A stretch of 41,940 nt of DNA. Source: an uncultured Actinomycetes bacterium. GTDB lineage: Bacteria; Actinomycetota; Actinomycetes; Nanopelagicales; Nanopelagicaceae. Under the pieces are notes generated by a model, which did not search any database, was not told the origin of the DNA, and saw only the letters and a program-made list of their open reading frames with translations. Of this stretch, positions 17,183-24,883 are shown in pieces (position 1 is the stretch's first letter; the number at the start of each line of letters is the position of its first letter). The DNA lies in assembly GCA_903850565.1 (NCBI GenBank), contig CAINLV010000011.1, positions 1 through 41,940 of the forward strand. Reading direction: 5' to 3'. The position numbers were made by a program, and so were the translations under genes.

Positions 17183-17226
17183 GTAGAAGTTCTCGCAATT
17201 GATCCCACCACTGCGATAACTTCTAC
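17183..17226. other. Strong intergenic hairpin between two subunit genes
   Basis: GTAGAAGTT-c-TCGCA (17183–17197) pairs with TGCGA-t-AACTTCTAC (17212–17226): 14 pairs around one mismatch and a 14-base loop. No T-run follows, so it is more likely an mRNA-stabilising or processing element than a terminator. It starts 37 bp after the stop of the upstream gene. Confidence 0.75.
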
Positions 17227-17262
17227 CAATATTTAGTTGTAGTGCTTATCTTTTGGTGCTGA

Positions 17263-17937
17263 TTAAGAGTTTGTTTCGGTAGCGGCGCGTTGCGCTTCAG
17301 CGAACTGCCAAGTAACACTCGTAGTTTTGCCTTCATGAGTTAGAGCGATCAAGCTCCCGTTATTGCTGGTTTCCACAATATCCACGAGTGAAACGGTGAT
17401 CTTCACGTAGGTAGTCTTGGTGCCAAGTGTTGTTCCCAAGGACACGCCTAATGATTGAGCGGACGAGAAAGCAGAAAGCAAACCCGTTGCGGCTGGTGAA
17501 GCAACCGCTCCGACGCCACTACAAGTAGATGTATTTCCAGAAATGGTCCACGCAACCGTACATGCTTGTGCCGTAACGTTGATGTCCCCATCTAGGGTGG
17601 TCGGGCTTGTCGGAGTACCCGACAAGGTAAGTCCAAGTCCAGCAATTGTTCCAGTATTAACTACGGTGACGTAGCGATGGACGATGTCCGCTGGCGCTAA
17701 TAAATCAATTGCCGCAGTGAACCCACCAGACAGTGGCGACGTTGCATCAGTTGCAGTTAGCAACAGTGTTCCGTTGTCAATCGTCTGAGGTGAATACGTA
17801 CCAGTTGCATCCAAAGACGCGAATACGGATGAGCTAATGATTGAAACGCCACCGACAGTTGCAGTTGCAAGGATCGCAACCATCGCAACCTGTGACGTTA
17901 GTTTTCCAGCAATGGCTGGACCGATTCCGAATTTCAT
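17263..17937 (-). CDS. TasA/camelysin-like secreted subunit without the inserted module
   Basis: This 224-residue protein has a signal peptide ending GGVSIISSSVFA (cleavage near 40), the strand SLDATGTYSPQTIDNGTLLL, a PADIVHRYVTVVNTG block, a cysteine pair (CTVAWTISGNTSTC) and the tail TWQFAEAQRAATETNS. It has the plain family core with no inserted beta module. Its ATG overlaps the stop of the signal-peptidase gene upstream by four bases, so enzyme and substrate are translationally coupled. AAGGGGACA precedes the start. It is the first subunit gene of cassette 2. Confidence 0.8.
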   Translation of the reverse strand: MKFGIGPAIAGKLTSQVAMVAILATATVGGVSIISSSVFASLDATGTYSPQTIDNGTLLLTATDATSPLSGGFTAAIDLLAPADIVHRYVTVVNTGTIAGLGLTLSGTPTSPTTLDGDINVTAQACTVAWTISGNTSTCSGVGAVASPAATGLLSAFSSAQSLGVSLGTTLGTKTTYVKITVSLVDIVETSNNGSLIALTHEGKTTSVTWQFAEAQRAATETNS

Positions 17938-18665
17938 ACATTGTCCCCTTTGTAGTCCGTGGTTGCATTGCTGGATATCCCTGGATCTTGTTGACCTAGG
18001 TTGGAATCAGTCGAACTGATACTGGTTCCGGTTGGAAGTGCTTCAGTCCCCGATAATGGAGCCTGAATATCGTGGTGTAGATGTGGCATGTGTAAATTCA
18101 ACGAGTGATGTTTGGCCAATGTCTTTCGACCGAAGTACCTAGCAATACTCAAAAGAAGTGCCAAACCAATGAGGATATAACTGACTAAGCGGCCTTTATT
18201 GGAGGTGAAGAAAACAACCTCGCGACCAAGAAACGGCACATGACCTATCTCTCTTGGAATGAGTTGAAGTGGATTTACTTTTACGGCACCAGCATCAGCC
18301 ACCGGGTTGTTATCGCCCTTGGTATTGATAACGATTTGAAAATCAACATTTTTAATAGAAGTGATTCGATGCGAGAAGAGCGAATAATCACTTGCATTTC
18401 GCAATACGACGATGTCACCAACGCGAAGATTCAGCGCTTTTGTCTCTTTTGTAATGAGTGCATCACCCGGATTGAATACTGGCTTCATTGATCCACTCAG
18501 TACTGGCGAAATTGCGATACCAAGTAGGGAATGAAGCAGAACCGGCACAAGGAGCAACGCCAAAAGAACGGCCGAATAAAGATAATGACCGATCCTTCGC
18601 GTAGGCACGACCACCTCAGCTGTCGAGGCATGGCCTGACGCTTGTACTGGCGGTATGGAACTCAT
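17934..18665 (-). CDS. ER/SipW-type signal peptidase I with long C-terminal tail
   Basis: This 243-residue membrane protease has an N-terminal membrane segment (about 28–50), the catalytic Ser in LSGSMKPVFNPGD, the His in SLFSHRI that replaces the Lys of ordinary bacterial LepB, and the box-E acidic residues in TKGDNNPVAD. A second membrane segment lies near 155–175. Unlike its four paralogues it carries about 60 extra C-terminal residues, rich in His at first (HHSLNLHMPHLHHD) and then Ser/Thr. Its stop overlaps the first subunit gene, which it probably processes. Confidence 0.88.
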   Translation of the reverse strand: MSSIPPVQASGHASTAEVVVPTRRIGHYLYSAVLLALLLVPVLLHSLLGIAISPVLSGSMKPVFNPGDALITKETKALNLRVGDIVVLRNASDYSLFSHRITSIKNVDFQIVINTKGDNNPVADAGAVKVNPLQLIPREIGHVPFLGREVVFFTSNKGRLVSYILIGLALLLSIARYFGRKTLAKHHSLNLHMPHLHHDIQAPLSGTEALPTGTSISSTDSNLGQQDPGISSNATTDYKGDNV

Positions 18666-18798
18666 GAGGAGAAGGTACGGAAGTTACTTCGCGGTAAGTT
18701 CTCGGAAGCCTAGGTGTTATCTCACAATGCAGGACAAATATAAGAGGTTCCTGAGGATTGGAATTGCAAAACCGATTCAAACTTGTGAGATCTTCGTG

Positions 18799-19371
18799 TT
18801 AAACCCTGATCTTCGTCCTTCGATCAGCTTTAGCACTTGCTCGTTGAACTGTAATCGTTTTGTCATGATGGCTGCGATAGAAAAAGAATCGATTGAGCAG
18901 GACGCTAAGAAAGGCGATGAGGCCGAAATCTGCCAGGAGTGAAAGCTTGTTTCGGCTGATGCTATCCAGCGCCTTCCCAGCCCAAGGCAGTCGGCCCAAA
19001 CCTTGCGGCAGAACTTCATTAGCGGCGATTCGCAGAGTTCCTTGATCGGCCGCAGGGTTAGCATCCCCTTTGGTTTGGATCTCGATCATGTCACCCGTGT
19101 TGAAGATCCGAACAATTCGATGGGCGAATAATGAGTAGTCCACGCCATTTCGAAGAACTACTACATCGCCCACTTTCAATAGGTGAGCCGGAACATCTTT
19201 GGTAATAAGAAGGTCTCCCGTATTAAAAACTGGGCTCATGGAGCCAGAAAGAATAGGTGAGAGCGAAATTCCAAGGACCGAGTGAAACAGGACTGGAACA
19301 ATGAGGACGATGAAGGTCAAGATAACAAGAAGGTATCTACGACTTGTTTGGAGGACTTCCTTCAGGCTCAT
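18799..19371 (-). CDS. ER/SipW-type signal peptidase I
   Basis: A 190-residue protein with a membrane segment at about 13–35, catalytic Ser in LSGSMSPVFNTGD, His in SLFAHRI and acidic box TKGDANPAAD, followed by a second membrane segment near 140–160. All catalytic features of the Ser–His signal peptidases are kept. It is 133 bp upstream of the other cassette-2 peptidase. Its promoter region shares a CATAAACCTTGC element with the peptidase gene at 26368. It is closest in sequence to that protein (for example VVVLRNGVDYSLF in both). Confidence 0.9.
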   Translation of the reverse strand: MSLKEVLQTSRRYLLVILTFIVLIVPVLFHSVLGISLSPILSGSMSPVFNTGDLLITKDVPAHLLKVGDVVVLRNGVDYSLFAHRIVRIFNTGDMIEIQTKGDANPAADQGTLRIAANEVLPQGLGRLPWAGKALDSISRNKLSLLADFGLIAFLSVLLNRFFFYRSHHDKTITVQRASAKADRRTKIRV

Positions 19372-19389
19372 GCCTTAATTGTTACCCTA

Positions 19390-19414
19390 TTGTGAGGTAA
19401 ACGCAAGGTTTATG
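19390..19414 (-). promoter_or_regulatory. Candidate promoter and shared regulatory motif upstream of a signal-peptidase gene
   Basis: On the minus strand CATAAACCTTGC (19414–19403) runs into a −35-like TTGCGT, followed by ACCTCACAA and, 16 bp further on, TAACAAT as a possible −10. The same 12-mer occurs before the signal-peptidase gene at 26368 (26959–26948), again overlapping a TTGC −35. A related CCTCACAA block lies before the regulator gene (25446–25462). Confidence 0.45.
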
Positions 19415-19471
19415 AGAAAAATAAGAGAAATATTGAGTTTCTGCGACTTTTCTCGTTCATTCCCACGCCTA

Positions 19472-20005
19472 CTAGGAGTTCCTCGTTCCATTAGTCACGA
19501 TTTGGGCTCGTGCGACGGCAATATTAATGACGTCGTTCACCGTGGTGTTAGATGTTTCCGAAAGCGTTAAATACCCGCCCGGGGCCAACGCGGTAGCCAT
19601 GGTCGTTTGCGTTGGATAGGCACCGATTGTGATTCTTGCTGCTGAAGTGCCATCAGCGCACCGGGTTTGACTAGCGCTTTGAAATGCCTGATTCATGCAA
19701 TAACGCATAGCGATGGAAGTGGATCCCGTTAGGCTAAAACTGTTCACGGATAGGGTGCCAAAATTCCTGATGGCGTAGTACCCAATCGCATTTGACGCCA
19801 CCACCAAGGTATAGCTGGCGTGAGTATCTGGCGAACTAGCAGTAGCAACCGCCGTCAGTTCATAGGTTCCACTGGTTACATTCTCTTTGGTCACATTTAG
19901 CGCCCGCGCCGTTGTCCCGGCATGCACTACCGCCATGGGTACGGCGGTAAGGAGGGCGATGAGAATGGCAGTACGACGCAAACGTCGATTACCGCTCTTC
20001 ATCAT
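19472..20005 (-). CDS. Small secreted protein of the TasA-like locus (cassette 1 end)
   Basis: A 177-residue protein with a basic n-region (RRLRRTA), a hydrophobic core and a likely signal-peptidase site near VVHAG. The first mature strand is ARALNVTKENVTSGTYELT. A cysteine pair (YCMNQAFQSASQTRC) and an RNS C-terminus match the other subunits of the locus. It ends cassette 1, 45 bp after the 455-residue subunit, the same place and length as the protein at 15680 in cassette 2. Similarity between the two is low except for the layout. Function unknown; a minor subunit or cap is possible. Confidence 0.72.
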   Translation of the reverse strand: MMKSGNRRLRRTAILIALLTAVPMAVVHAGTTARALNVTKENVTSGTYELTAVATASSPDTHASYTLVVASNAIGYYAIRNFGTLSVNSFSLTGSTSIAMRYCMNQAFQSASQTRCADGTSAARITIGAYPTQTTMATALAPGGYLTLSETSNTTVNDVINIAVARAQIVTNGTRNS

Positions 20006-20050
20006 TCCCTCCCTCTAAAAATCATGCCATTCCTATTTCTAGAAAATGAA

Positions 20051-21418
20051 TTAACCATTGGTGGTTGTATTGGTACGCAATTGCTCAATAAAGGAAAGCG
20101 TCAACAGGGCGGTCTGCCCCTGAACAGTTCCGGTGGGCCAGACTCCATTGGTCACAACTTCGCTTCCTGCAGGCAAGGTCATATTGACTTTAATATGGTT
20201 AACACCACCCGGAGCCAGGTTCAAGCTTGCTGCAGTCAAAGTTTGAGCTGTTGATTGCACGGTCGTACCAGCAGTTGATGCCATGATGGTTACACCATTA
20301 ATTATTGGAGTCGAAGTTCCAGCTGCTGCAGATACGGCGCGATCGGTTGTTGTGTTGTTAACCGTAAATTGAGTGCTTGAGGCTGTAGCAACGGTCAAGT
20401 TGGATAAGTTAAATGCCGATGTGTACGTACCAGTCGCAGTAGATGTTGCTCCCGTTGTTGCATTGGTAACTGTAAAACTCACTCCAGCATTAACCGCCAA
20501 AATAGTTTTTGCGCCGTTGTATCCAGCCGTCGTCGCACCTGAGATCGTGATGCTTTGCCCGGCAGAGAGTCCGATGGTATTAGCAGTTGAATATGTAACA
20601 ACCGTTCCAGAGCCAGATATTGCCGTGATAGCAACTGAGCCAGAAAGACCGGTGACAGTTACTTGATCACCAGCAACATAAGTATTGGCTGCGGTGTAAG
20701 TAACTACAGAACCAGAACCTGACGCTGCAGTCACTGTCGCGGTTGGGCAGGTTCCCGTATTGGACCATTCAACCGAACAGTTCGACAAAGTGAATTGCAA
20801 TCCATTAGTTGCATCAGAGATCAAGCGATCTTGGACGGTGGCTGTTGCTGTCGCACCGGTTACAGCAGTTCCAGTTGCTGCGTTTGTCAATGTAAATTGC
20901 GTTGAAGTAGCTGAAGCAACTGCCACGGCAGAAAGGTTAAAGGCAGCGGTGCTCAACCCAGTGATCGTCACGATTTCGCCGACTTTTAGATAATCGGATG
21001 AATCTACAGGTGAGTAAGTGTAAGTAACTGTTCCACCAGTTGCGGATGCCGCCGTGACCGTGTTTGAAATCGTTCCAGTATCAGCGATCTGAGCCGTCAT
21101 TGATGCGGCAGCTAGGTTTCCGCCGTTGGTGAGAGTGAAATATCGGTTGACGATATCGCCTGGAGCAACATTTGTGACTGCAAAGCTGCTAGAAAATCCG
21201 TTGGTGGTTCCAGCTGTTGCCTGGTTAGTTTCGGTCAAGCTTAGGGTGCCGGAGGTAAAACTTTGTGCCGTGGTGTTAAAAGCCCTGGCTGATACGCCAG
21301 CGAATACGGCCGAACTAACCATGGATACTCCGCCAATAATGGCCAAGGTCATTGCAAAAAACTTCAAGAATTTCGCAGCGCCTTTTAATTCTTCTTTAGA
21401 ACTTTTTTCAAATTTCAT
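20051..21418 (-). CDS. Large TasA/camelysin-like subunit with several inserted beta modules
   Basis: At 455 residues this is the biggest family member. The signal peptide ends GGVSMVSSAVFA (cleavage near 40), then comes GVSARAFNTTAQSFTSGTLSL, and PGDIVNRYFTLTNGG at about 86–100. A beta module (VTYTYSPVDS…VGEIVTITGL…TQFTL) sits at about 121–195. The cysteine pair CSVEWSNTGTC is at 214–224, and two further module copies (VVTYTAANTYVAGDQVTVTG at about 239–258 and VVTYSTANTIGLSAGQSIT from about 274) follow it. The core resumes with SAQTLTAASLNLAPGG and ends EQLRTNTTTNG. Modules have thus entered two different loops of one core. AAGGGGACA precedes the start. Confidence 0.8.
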   Translation of the reverse strand: MKFEKSSKEELKGAAKFLKFFAMTLAIIGGVSMVSSAVFAGVSARAFNTTAQSFTSGTLSLTETNQATAGTTNGFSSSFAVTNVAPGDIVNRYFTLTNGGNLAAASMTAQIADTGTISNTVTAASATGGTVTYTYSPVDSSDYLKVGEIVTITGLSTAAFNLSAVAVASATSTQFTLTNAATGTAVTGATATATVQDRLISDATNGLQFTLSNCSVEWSNTGTCPTATVTAASGSGSVVTYTAANTYVAGDQVTVTGLSGSVAITAISGSGTVVTYSTANTIGLSAGQSITISGATTAGYNGAKTILAVNAGVSFTVTNATTGATSTATGTYTSAFNLSNLTVATASSTQFTVNNTTTDRAVSAAAGTSTPIINGVTIMASTAGTTVQSTAQTLTAASLNLAPGGVNHIKVNMTLPAGSEVVTNGVWPTGTVQGQTALLTLSFIEQLRTNTTTNG

Positions 21419-21491
21419 TTAGGTGTCCCCTTCAATGATGAAGCAAAAATTGCACTTACTTGACTCAGTTGAGAGTCCGATACATCTGACT

Positions 21492-21545
21492 GTCCCAAGA
21501 ATGCTGGTAGCGCCGAAGCCCTACCAGCAAACTCTTGCATGGGAC
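21492..21545. other. Long intergenic hairpin between two subunit genes
   Basis: TGCTGGTAG (21502–21510) pairs with CTACCAGCA (21521–21529). Outside this, GTCCC (21492–21496) pairs with GGGAC (21541–21545) and AGA/TCT help close it. There is no T-run on either side. It starts 41 bp after the stop of the 295-residue subunit gene and may protect that mRNA or limit read-through to the next gene. Confidence 0.72.
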
Positions 21546-21585
21546 ACATACAAGCTCTATTCCCAATGAACTTGTAACTCAACTA

Positions 21586-22473
21586 CTAGCTGTTAGTAGT
21601 TGATCCAGTTACTTGGGCTTCAGTGAAGGTCCATGTGATTGAACCAGTTGCACCTTGAAGTGTGGTTGCAGGTAGAACACCATTGATTGTTGTTTCTGCC
21701 AAAGTGCTTGGAAGATTCATGGAGATCTTCAAGTGTGAAACTCCACCGGCAGTAAGTGCCAAGTTTGCTGCAGTAAGAGTCTGTGCTGCACCCTTTAATG
21801 TCACTGCAGGAGTTGATGCCAAGACCGCGTTAGTTGAACCTGAACAAACGCCGGTAGCGGCAGTCCAAGTTCCACCAGTACAGGAAGAAACGGTTACTTG
21901 TAGACCATTTGTTGCATCCGAAGTTAAGGTACCGAGAGGTGTTGCAGTTCCACCAGATGTATATGTTCCGGTAAGTGCTGAATCGACAACAGTGAATTGG
22001 GTTCCCGTGGCGCTAGCAACGGTTACGTTGGTCTTGTTGTAAGAACCACCAGTAACGCTAGCGATGGTGACGGTCTGGCCGGCAATAAATGAGTTAACTG
22101 CGGTGAATGTTGCGGTACCGCCGGTCGCTGTAGCAGCAGTAATTGTTGCGGCTGCTTGAGCATCAGCGATTTGAAGCGTCATGGATGATCCAACCAAAGA
22201 TCCACCATTGGTTACATCAATATAACGGTTTTGTGTGTCACCAGGTTGGATTGGTCCGATTGCAGTGGTGAATCCGTTGCCGATTCCAGCTTGTGTCAGC
22301 TTAAGGGTACCTACTGAGACATTTTGGGCCGAAGTGTTGAAGGCCGTGGCATTAAGTGACGCGAAGACATTCGAGCTTACGAGAGATACTCCACCGACGG
22401 CGGCTATTGCCAGGATCGAGATCTTTATCGTTTTAGATTTTGCATTCTTTGCCGTGAGCAAACCGAGTTTCAT
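21586..22473 (-). CDS. TasA/camelysin-like secreted subunit, paralogue of the 16232 gene
   Basis: A 295-residue protein with a signal peptide ending GGVSLVSSNVFA (cleavage near 38), then SLNATAFNTSAQNVSVGTLKL, PGDTQNRYIDVTNGG, one inserted beta module (ATFTAVNSFIAGQTVTIAS), a cysteine pair CTGGTWTAATGVC and the tail WTFTEAQVTGSTTNS. It has the same length as the 16232–17119 protein and is very similar at both ends; the inserted modules differ more. It is flanked by hairpins on both sides, which may indicate a separately dosed, abundant subunit. GGGACA precedes the ATG. Confidence 0.82.
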   Translation of the reverse strand: MKLGLLTAKNAKSKTIKISILAIAAVGGVSLVSSNVFASLNATAFNTSAQNVSVGTLKLTQAGIGNGFTTAIGPIQPGDTQNRYIDVTNGGSLVGSSMTLQIADAQAAATITAATATGGTATFTAVNSFIAGQTVTIASVTGGSYNKTNVTVASATGTQFTVVDSALTGTYTSGGTATPLGTLTSDATNGLQVTVSSCTGGTWTAATGVCSGSTNAVLASTPAVTLKGAAQTLTAANLALTAGGVSHLKISMNLPSTLAETTINGVLPATTLQGATGSITWTFTEAQVTGSTTNS

Positions 22474-22549
22474 GATTGTGTCCCATTTCGTTGATTGGAT
22501 ATTGGTAGTTTGAATTGACTAGCTGTGGAGAAGTTCTGCTTTCCCTCTT

Positions 22550-22580
22550 TCGGATGGAGACCTATTTGGTCCCCATCCGA
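22550..22580. other. Intergenic hairpin between two subunit genes
   Basis: TCGGATGG (22550–22557) pairs with CCATCCGA (22573–22580), and an inner GACC/GGTC may extend the stem. There is no T-run. It lies 29 bp after the stop of the 309-residue subunit gene, the same relative place as the hairpins at 17183 and 21492. Confidence 0.7.
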
Positions 22581-22608
22581 GCGACGAGAGATGGTTCGTA
22601 TTTAGTTA

Positions 22609-23538
22609 TTAGTTAGAGGTAGTGCTTCCTGCAAGTTGATTCTCCGAGAAGGTGAAGGTCAAATTGGCGGTCTTATCCTGAATTGTGGAATAAGAAGCAC
22701 TAGAGACCATGTCTGACAAACGGTGTGACGGAGTACCGTTTGAAGTGACTTCGTAGTAATTAGCAGGGATGTAGAACTTCACCAAAAGGTGTGCGATCCC
22801 GCCGGCACCAATGTTGGTCAAGTGAATGTGTGGTGGTACGTGGTTTGGAGTCGTAGTTGAATCCAAATATTGAACCGACATTGCATTTGCATCGATACCT
22901 GAAGTGGCATCAAGGGTAGGTGCGGTGTCGAATGCAACATTTGCTTCGTTAGCAAGCTGAGCTGAACTCAAATAATCTGAAGTCCAACCTTGGCTTGTCG
23001 CTGCGATAGCTGATTGAAGAGATCCACCAGGAGATGTGCTCAGTACATGAACAACAGTGTGATCCGCGCCTGCAGCATTACAGGTTGGAACGTTGGCGAC
23101 GTAGGTCCAGCTGCCAGTGGTGCACTCATCGATTCCGATTTCAAGGACGCTGTTAAGCGCTGAATGTGCATCGGTTGAGTTATTGCGAACATCGATGCGA
23201 GTGCTTAGTGGATCGGCTGCTACAGCGCTTGAACCTGAATTCTGATTCAAATCGACTAAACGGTATTGAATATCGCCAGGTTGGAAGTTAGCCATGTTCA
23301 GGATTCCTGAACCGGTGTTTCCAATTCCGTTACCGGTTGAGCTCAAGGCGATGGTCAACTTTCCACCATTGATGCTTTGAACTTCGGTGTTGTTAGCAGT
23401 TGCATTTAAGGATGCAAATACTGACGAGCTAACTAGGGAGATTCCTCCCACGGTTGCAATTGCGACGATCGCAATTTTCGCCGTCTTCGAACGGGAATTT
23501 CCCGTCAAAAGGTTCTTAAGTTTCATTTCTTTTCCCAT
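22609..23538 (-). CDS. Divergent TasA/camelysin-like secreted subunit
   Basis: This 309-residue frame has a signal peptide ending GGISLVSSSVFA (about 31–42) and the strand SLNATANNTEVQSINGGKLTIAL. PGDIQYRLVDLNQN, a cysteine pair CTTGSWTYVANVPTC and the tail LTFTFSENQLAGSTTSN follow the family plan. The middle differs from the others: it lacks the inserted beta module and has a longer segment with HVPPHIHLTNIGAGG before the last strands. The second Met, at 23526 (MKLKNLL), matches the paralogues better and is preceded by GGGAAAAG, so the true start may be there. Confidence 0.78.
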   Translation of the reverse strand: MGKEMKLKNLLTGNSRSKTAKIAIVAIATVGGISLVSSSVFASLNATANNTEVQSINGGKLTIALSSTGNGIGNTGSGILNMANFQPGDIQYRLVDLNQNSGSSAVAADPLSTRIDVRNNSTDAHSALNSVLEIGIDECTTGSWTYVANVPTCNAAGADHTVVHVLSTSPGGSLQSAIAATSQGWTSDYLSSAQLANEANVAFDTAPTLDATSGIDANAMSVQYLDSTTTPNHVPPHIHLTNIGAGGIAHLLVKFYIPANYYEVTSNGTPSHRLSDMVSSASYSTIQDKTANLTFTFSENQLAGSTTSN

Positions 23539-23580
23539 CTCTCATCTTTTGTCGTTGGTTTTGCTTCTAATGCGTAGGGG

Positions 23581-24306
23581 TTACGCGTTAGAAGGTGCTG
23601 CTGCTGTTACTTGATTTTCACGGAAGGACCATGTGACTGCCGCAGCTTGACCTTGAATGGTGTTTGCTGGCAGTACTGCATTTGTTGAGGATTCAGTTCC
23701 TTCATATTTAATCGAAATACGTAAGAAAAGCGACGTACCTGAGGTCAATGAGGAAACTGAAAGTGCCGTCCCAGCGCTAGCTAGGTCGCCAATAGTGTTA
23801 AAGGGCTTGTAAGCGAAGAGTGAAGATTCGACGCCGCCGGTACAAACTCCAGTTGCCGGAGTCCAGGCGCCGCCCACGCATTCATCTACTGCTACTTGTA
23901 GGCCACGACTGCTGGTGTTATTGCTGTTGGTCAAATCGCTGGTGTTGCCATCGGCAGCACGAAGAGTCAATGCACTTCCATCAGCAGAACCAACCTGGTT
24001 CAAAGTGACGTAGCGATTAACAATGTCACCAGGGATGATTTTGTTCAGGATGTCAGTGAAACCTTGGCCATTATTGGCAAGGCTTAACTCAAGAGTGTGG
24101 GTGTTGATGGCTTGAGGCGAGTTGTTAATTGCCGTGGCATCAAGAGATGCGAACACAGAAGAACTCACCAGCGAAACTCCACCAATGACGGCGGTAACCA
24201 GTACGCCGATTTGCAAAAAGACTGATCCCCCATGTGTTGCAACCAATGGGCGAACGCCATTAGAAAGTACCTTCGGGGCTATGGATTTTGAACCTCTAAT
24301 TTTCAT
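23581..24306 (-). CDS. TasA/camelysin-like secreted subunit, first of cassette 1
   Basis: This 241-residue protein has an unusually long n-region and a signal peptide ending GGVSLVSSSVFA (about 42–53). Then come SLDATAINNSPQAINTHTLEL, PGDIVNRYVTLNQVG, a cysteine pair CVGGAWTPATGVC and the tail VTWSFRENQVTAAAPSNA. No beta module is inserted. The start overlaps the upstream signal-peptidase gene by 11 bp and has AAGGGACA before it. The arrangement matches 17934/17263 in cassette 2, where a peptidase gene also runs into the first, module-free subunit gene. Confidence 0.8.
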   Translation of the reverse strand: MKIRGSKSIAPKVLSNGVRPLVATHGGSVFLQIGVLVTAVIGGVSLVSSSVFASLDATAINNSPQAINTHTLELSLANNGQGFTDILNKIIPGDIVNRYVTLNQVGSADGSALTLRAADGNTSDLTNSNNTSSRGLQVAVDECVGGAWTPATGVCTGGVESSLFAYKPFNTIGDLASAGTALSVSSLTSGTSLFLRISIKYEGTESSTNAVLPANTIQGQAAAVTWSFRENQVTAAAPSNA

Positions 24307-24883
24307 TACTTGTCCCTTGTTCTGTAGTGGATTCCTGCGCGTGCTTTAACGTCAACCTTCTATGCCAAAAACGAATGAAGTAGAGAACTGCTGATAAAAG
24401 GAGGGCAAAGCCGCTCAAAAGTTTGCCGGTCTTGGAGGAAAGAAAGGCAATAAAGGTTCCGGCATATGGCAATGAACCGGTGACTCGAGGCAAAGTTGAG
24501 TCTGGAGAAATTTGGATAAATCCTGGATCAAATTTCAGATTTTCTCGACCTTTAGTGTTCATTTGAAGTAGGCCATTAGATTGCGTGATTTTTGCAATTG
24601 TGTGGCCAAAGAGTCGATGCGTTGTAGCTTCTCGCAAAATTACAATGTCGCCCAAATGAATCTGTGATGCCAGCGTTTCCTTCGTGAAAACTAAAGAACC
24701 CATTGAGTATTCAGGTTGCATGCTTTTGCTTACTACTGGCGAAAAAGAGGTATTAAAAAACATATGCAATATCACCGGAACCAAAAAGGTTCCGAAAATC
24801 AATGTCCCAAGGATGTTGACCCAACTAATTTTCTTGGTGACAATTTCTGATATTGGTTGCACTCGCTGCGCGGTCATTGTCAT
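24296..24883 (-). CDS. Divergent SipW-type signal peptidase
   Basis: A 195-residue protein with an N-terminal membrane segment (about 18–38) and a second near 150–170. The catalytic Ser is in VSKSMQPEYSMG. The His remains but the usual SHR is RLFGHTI, and the box-E motif TKGD-x-N-x3-D reads TKGRENLKFD, so the first Asp is Arg. It is probably still folded as a signal peptidase, but its activity or specificity may be altered. It is coupled at both ends: its ATG overlaps the previous peptidase stop and its stop overlaps the first subunit gene. Confidence 0.82.
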   Translation of the reverse strand: MTMTAQRVQPISEIVTKKISWVNILGTLIFGTFLVPVILHMFFNTSFSPVVSKSMQPEYSMGSLVFTKETLASQIHLGDIVILREATTHRLFGHTIAKITQSNGLLQMNTKGRENLKFDPGFIQISPDSTLPRVTGSLPYAGTFIAFLSSKTGKLLSGFALLLSAVLYFIRFWHRRLTLKHAQESTTEQGTSNEN

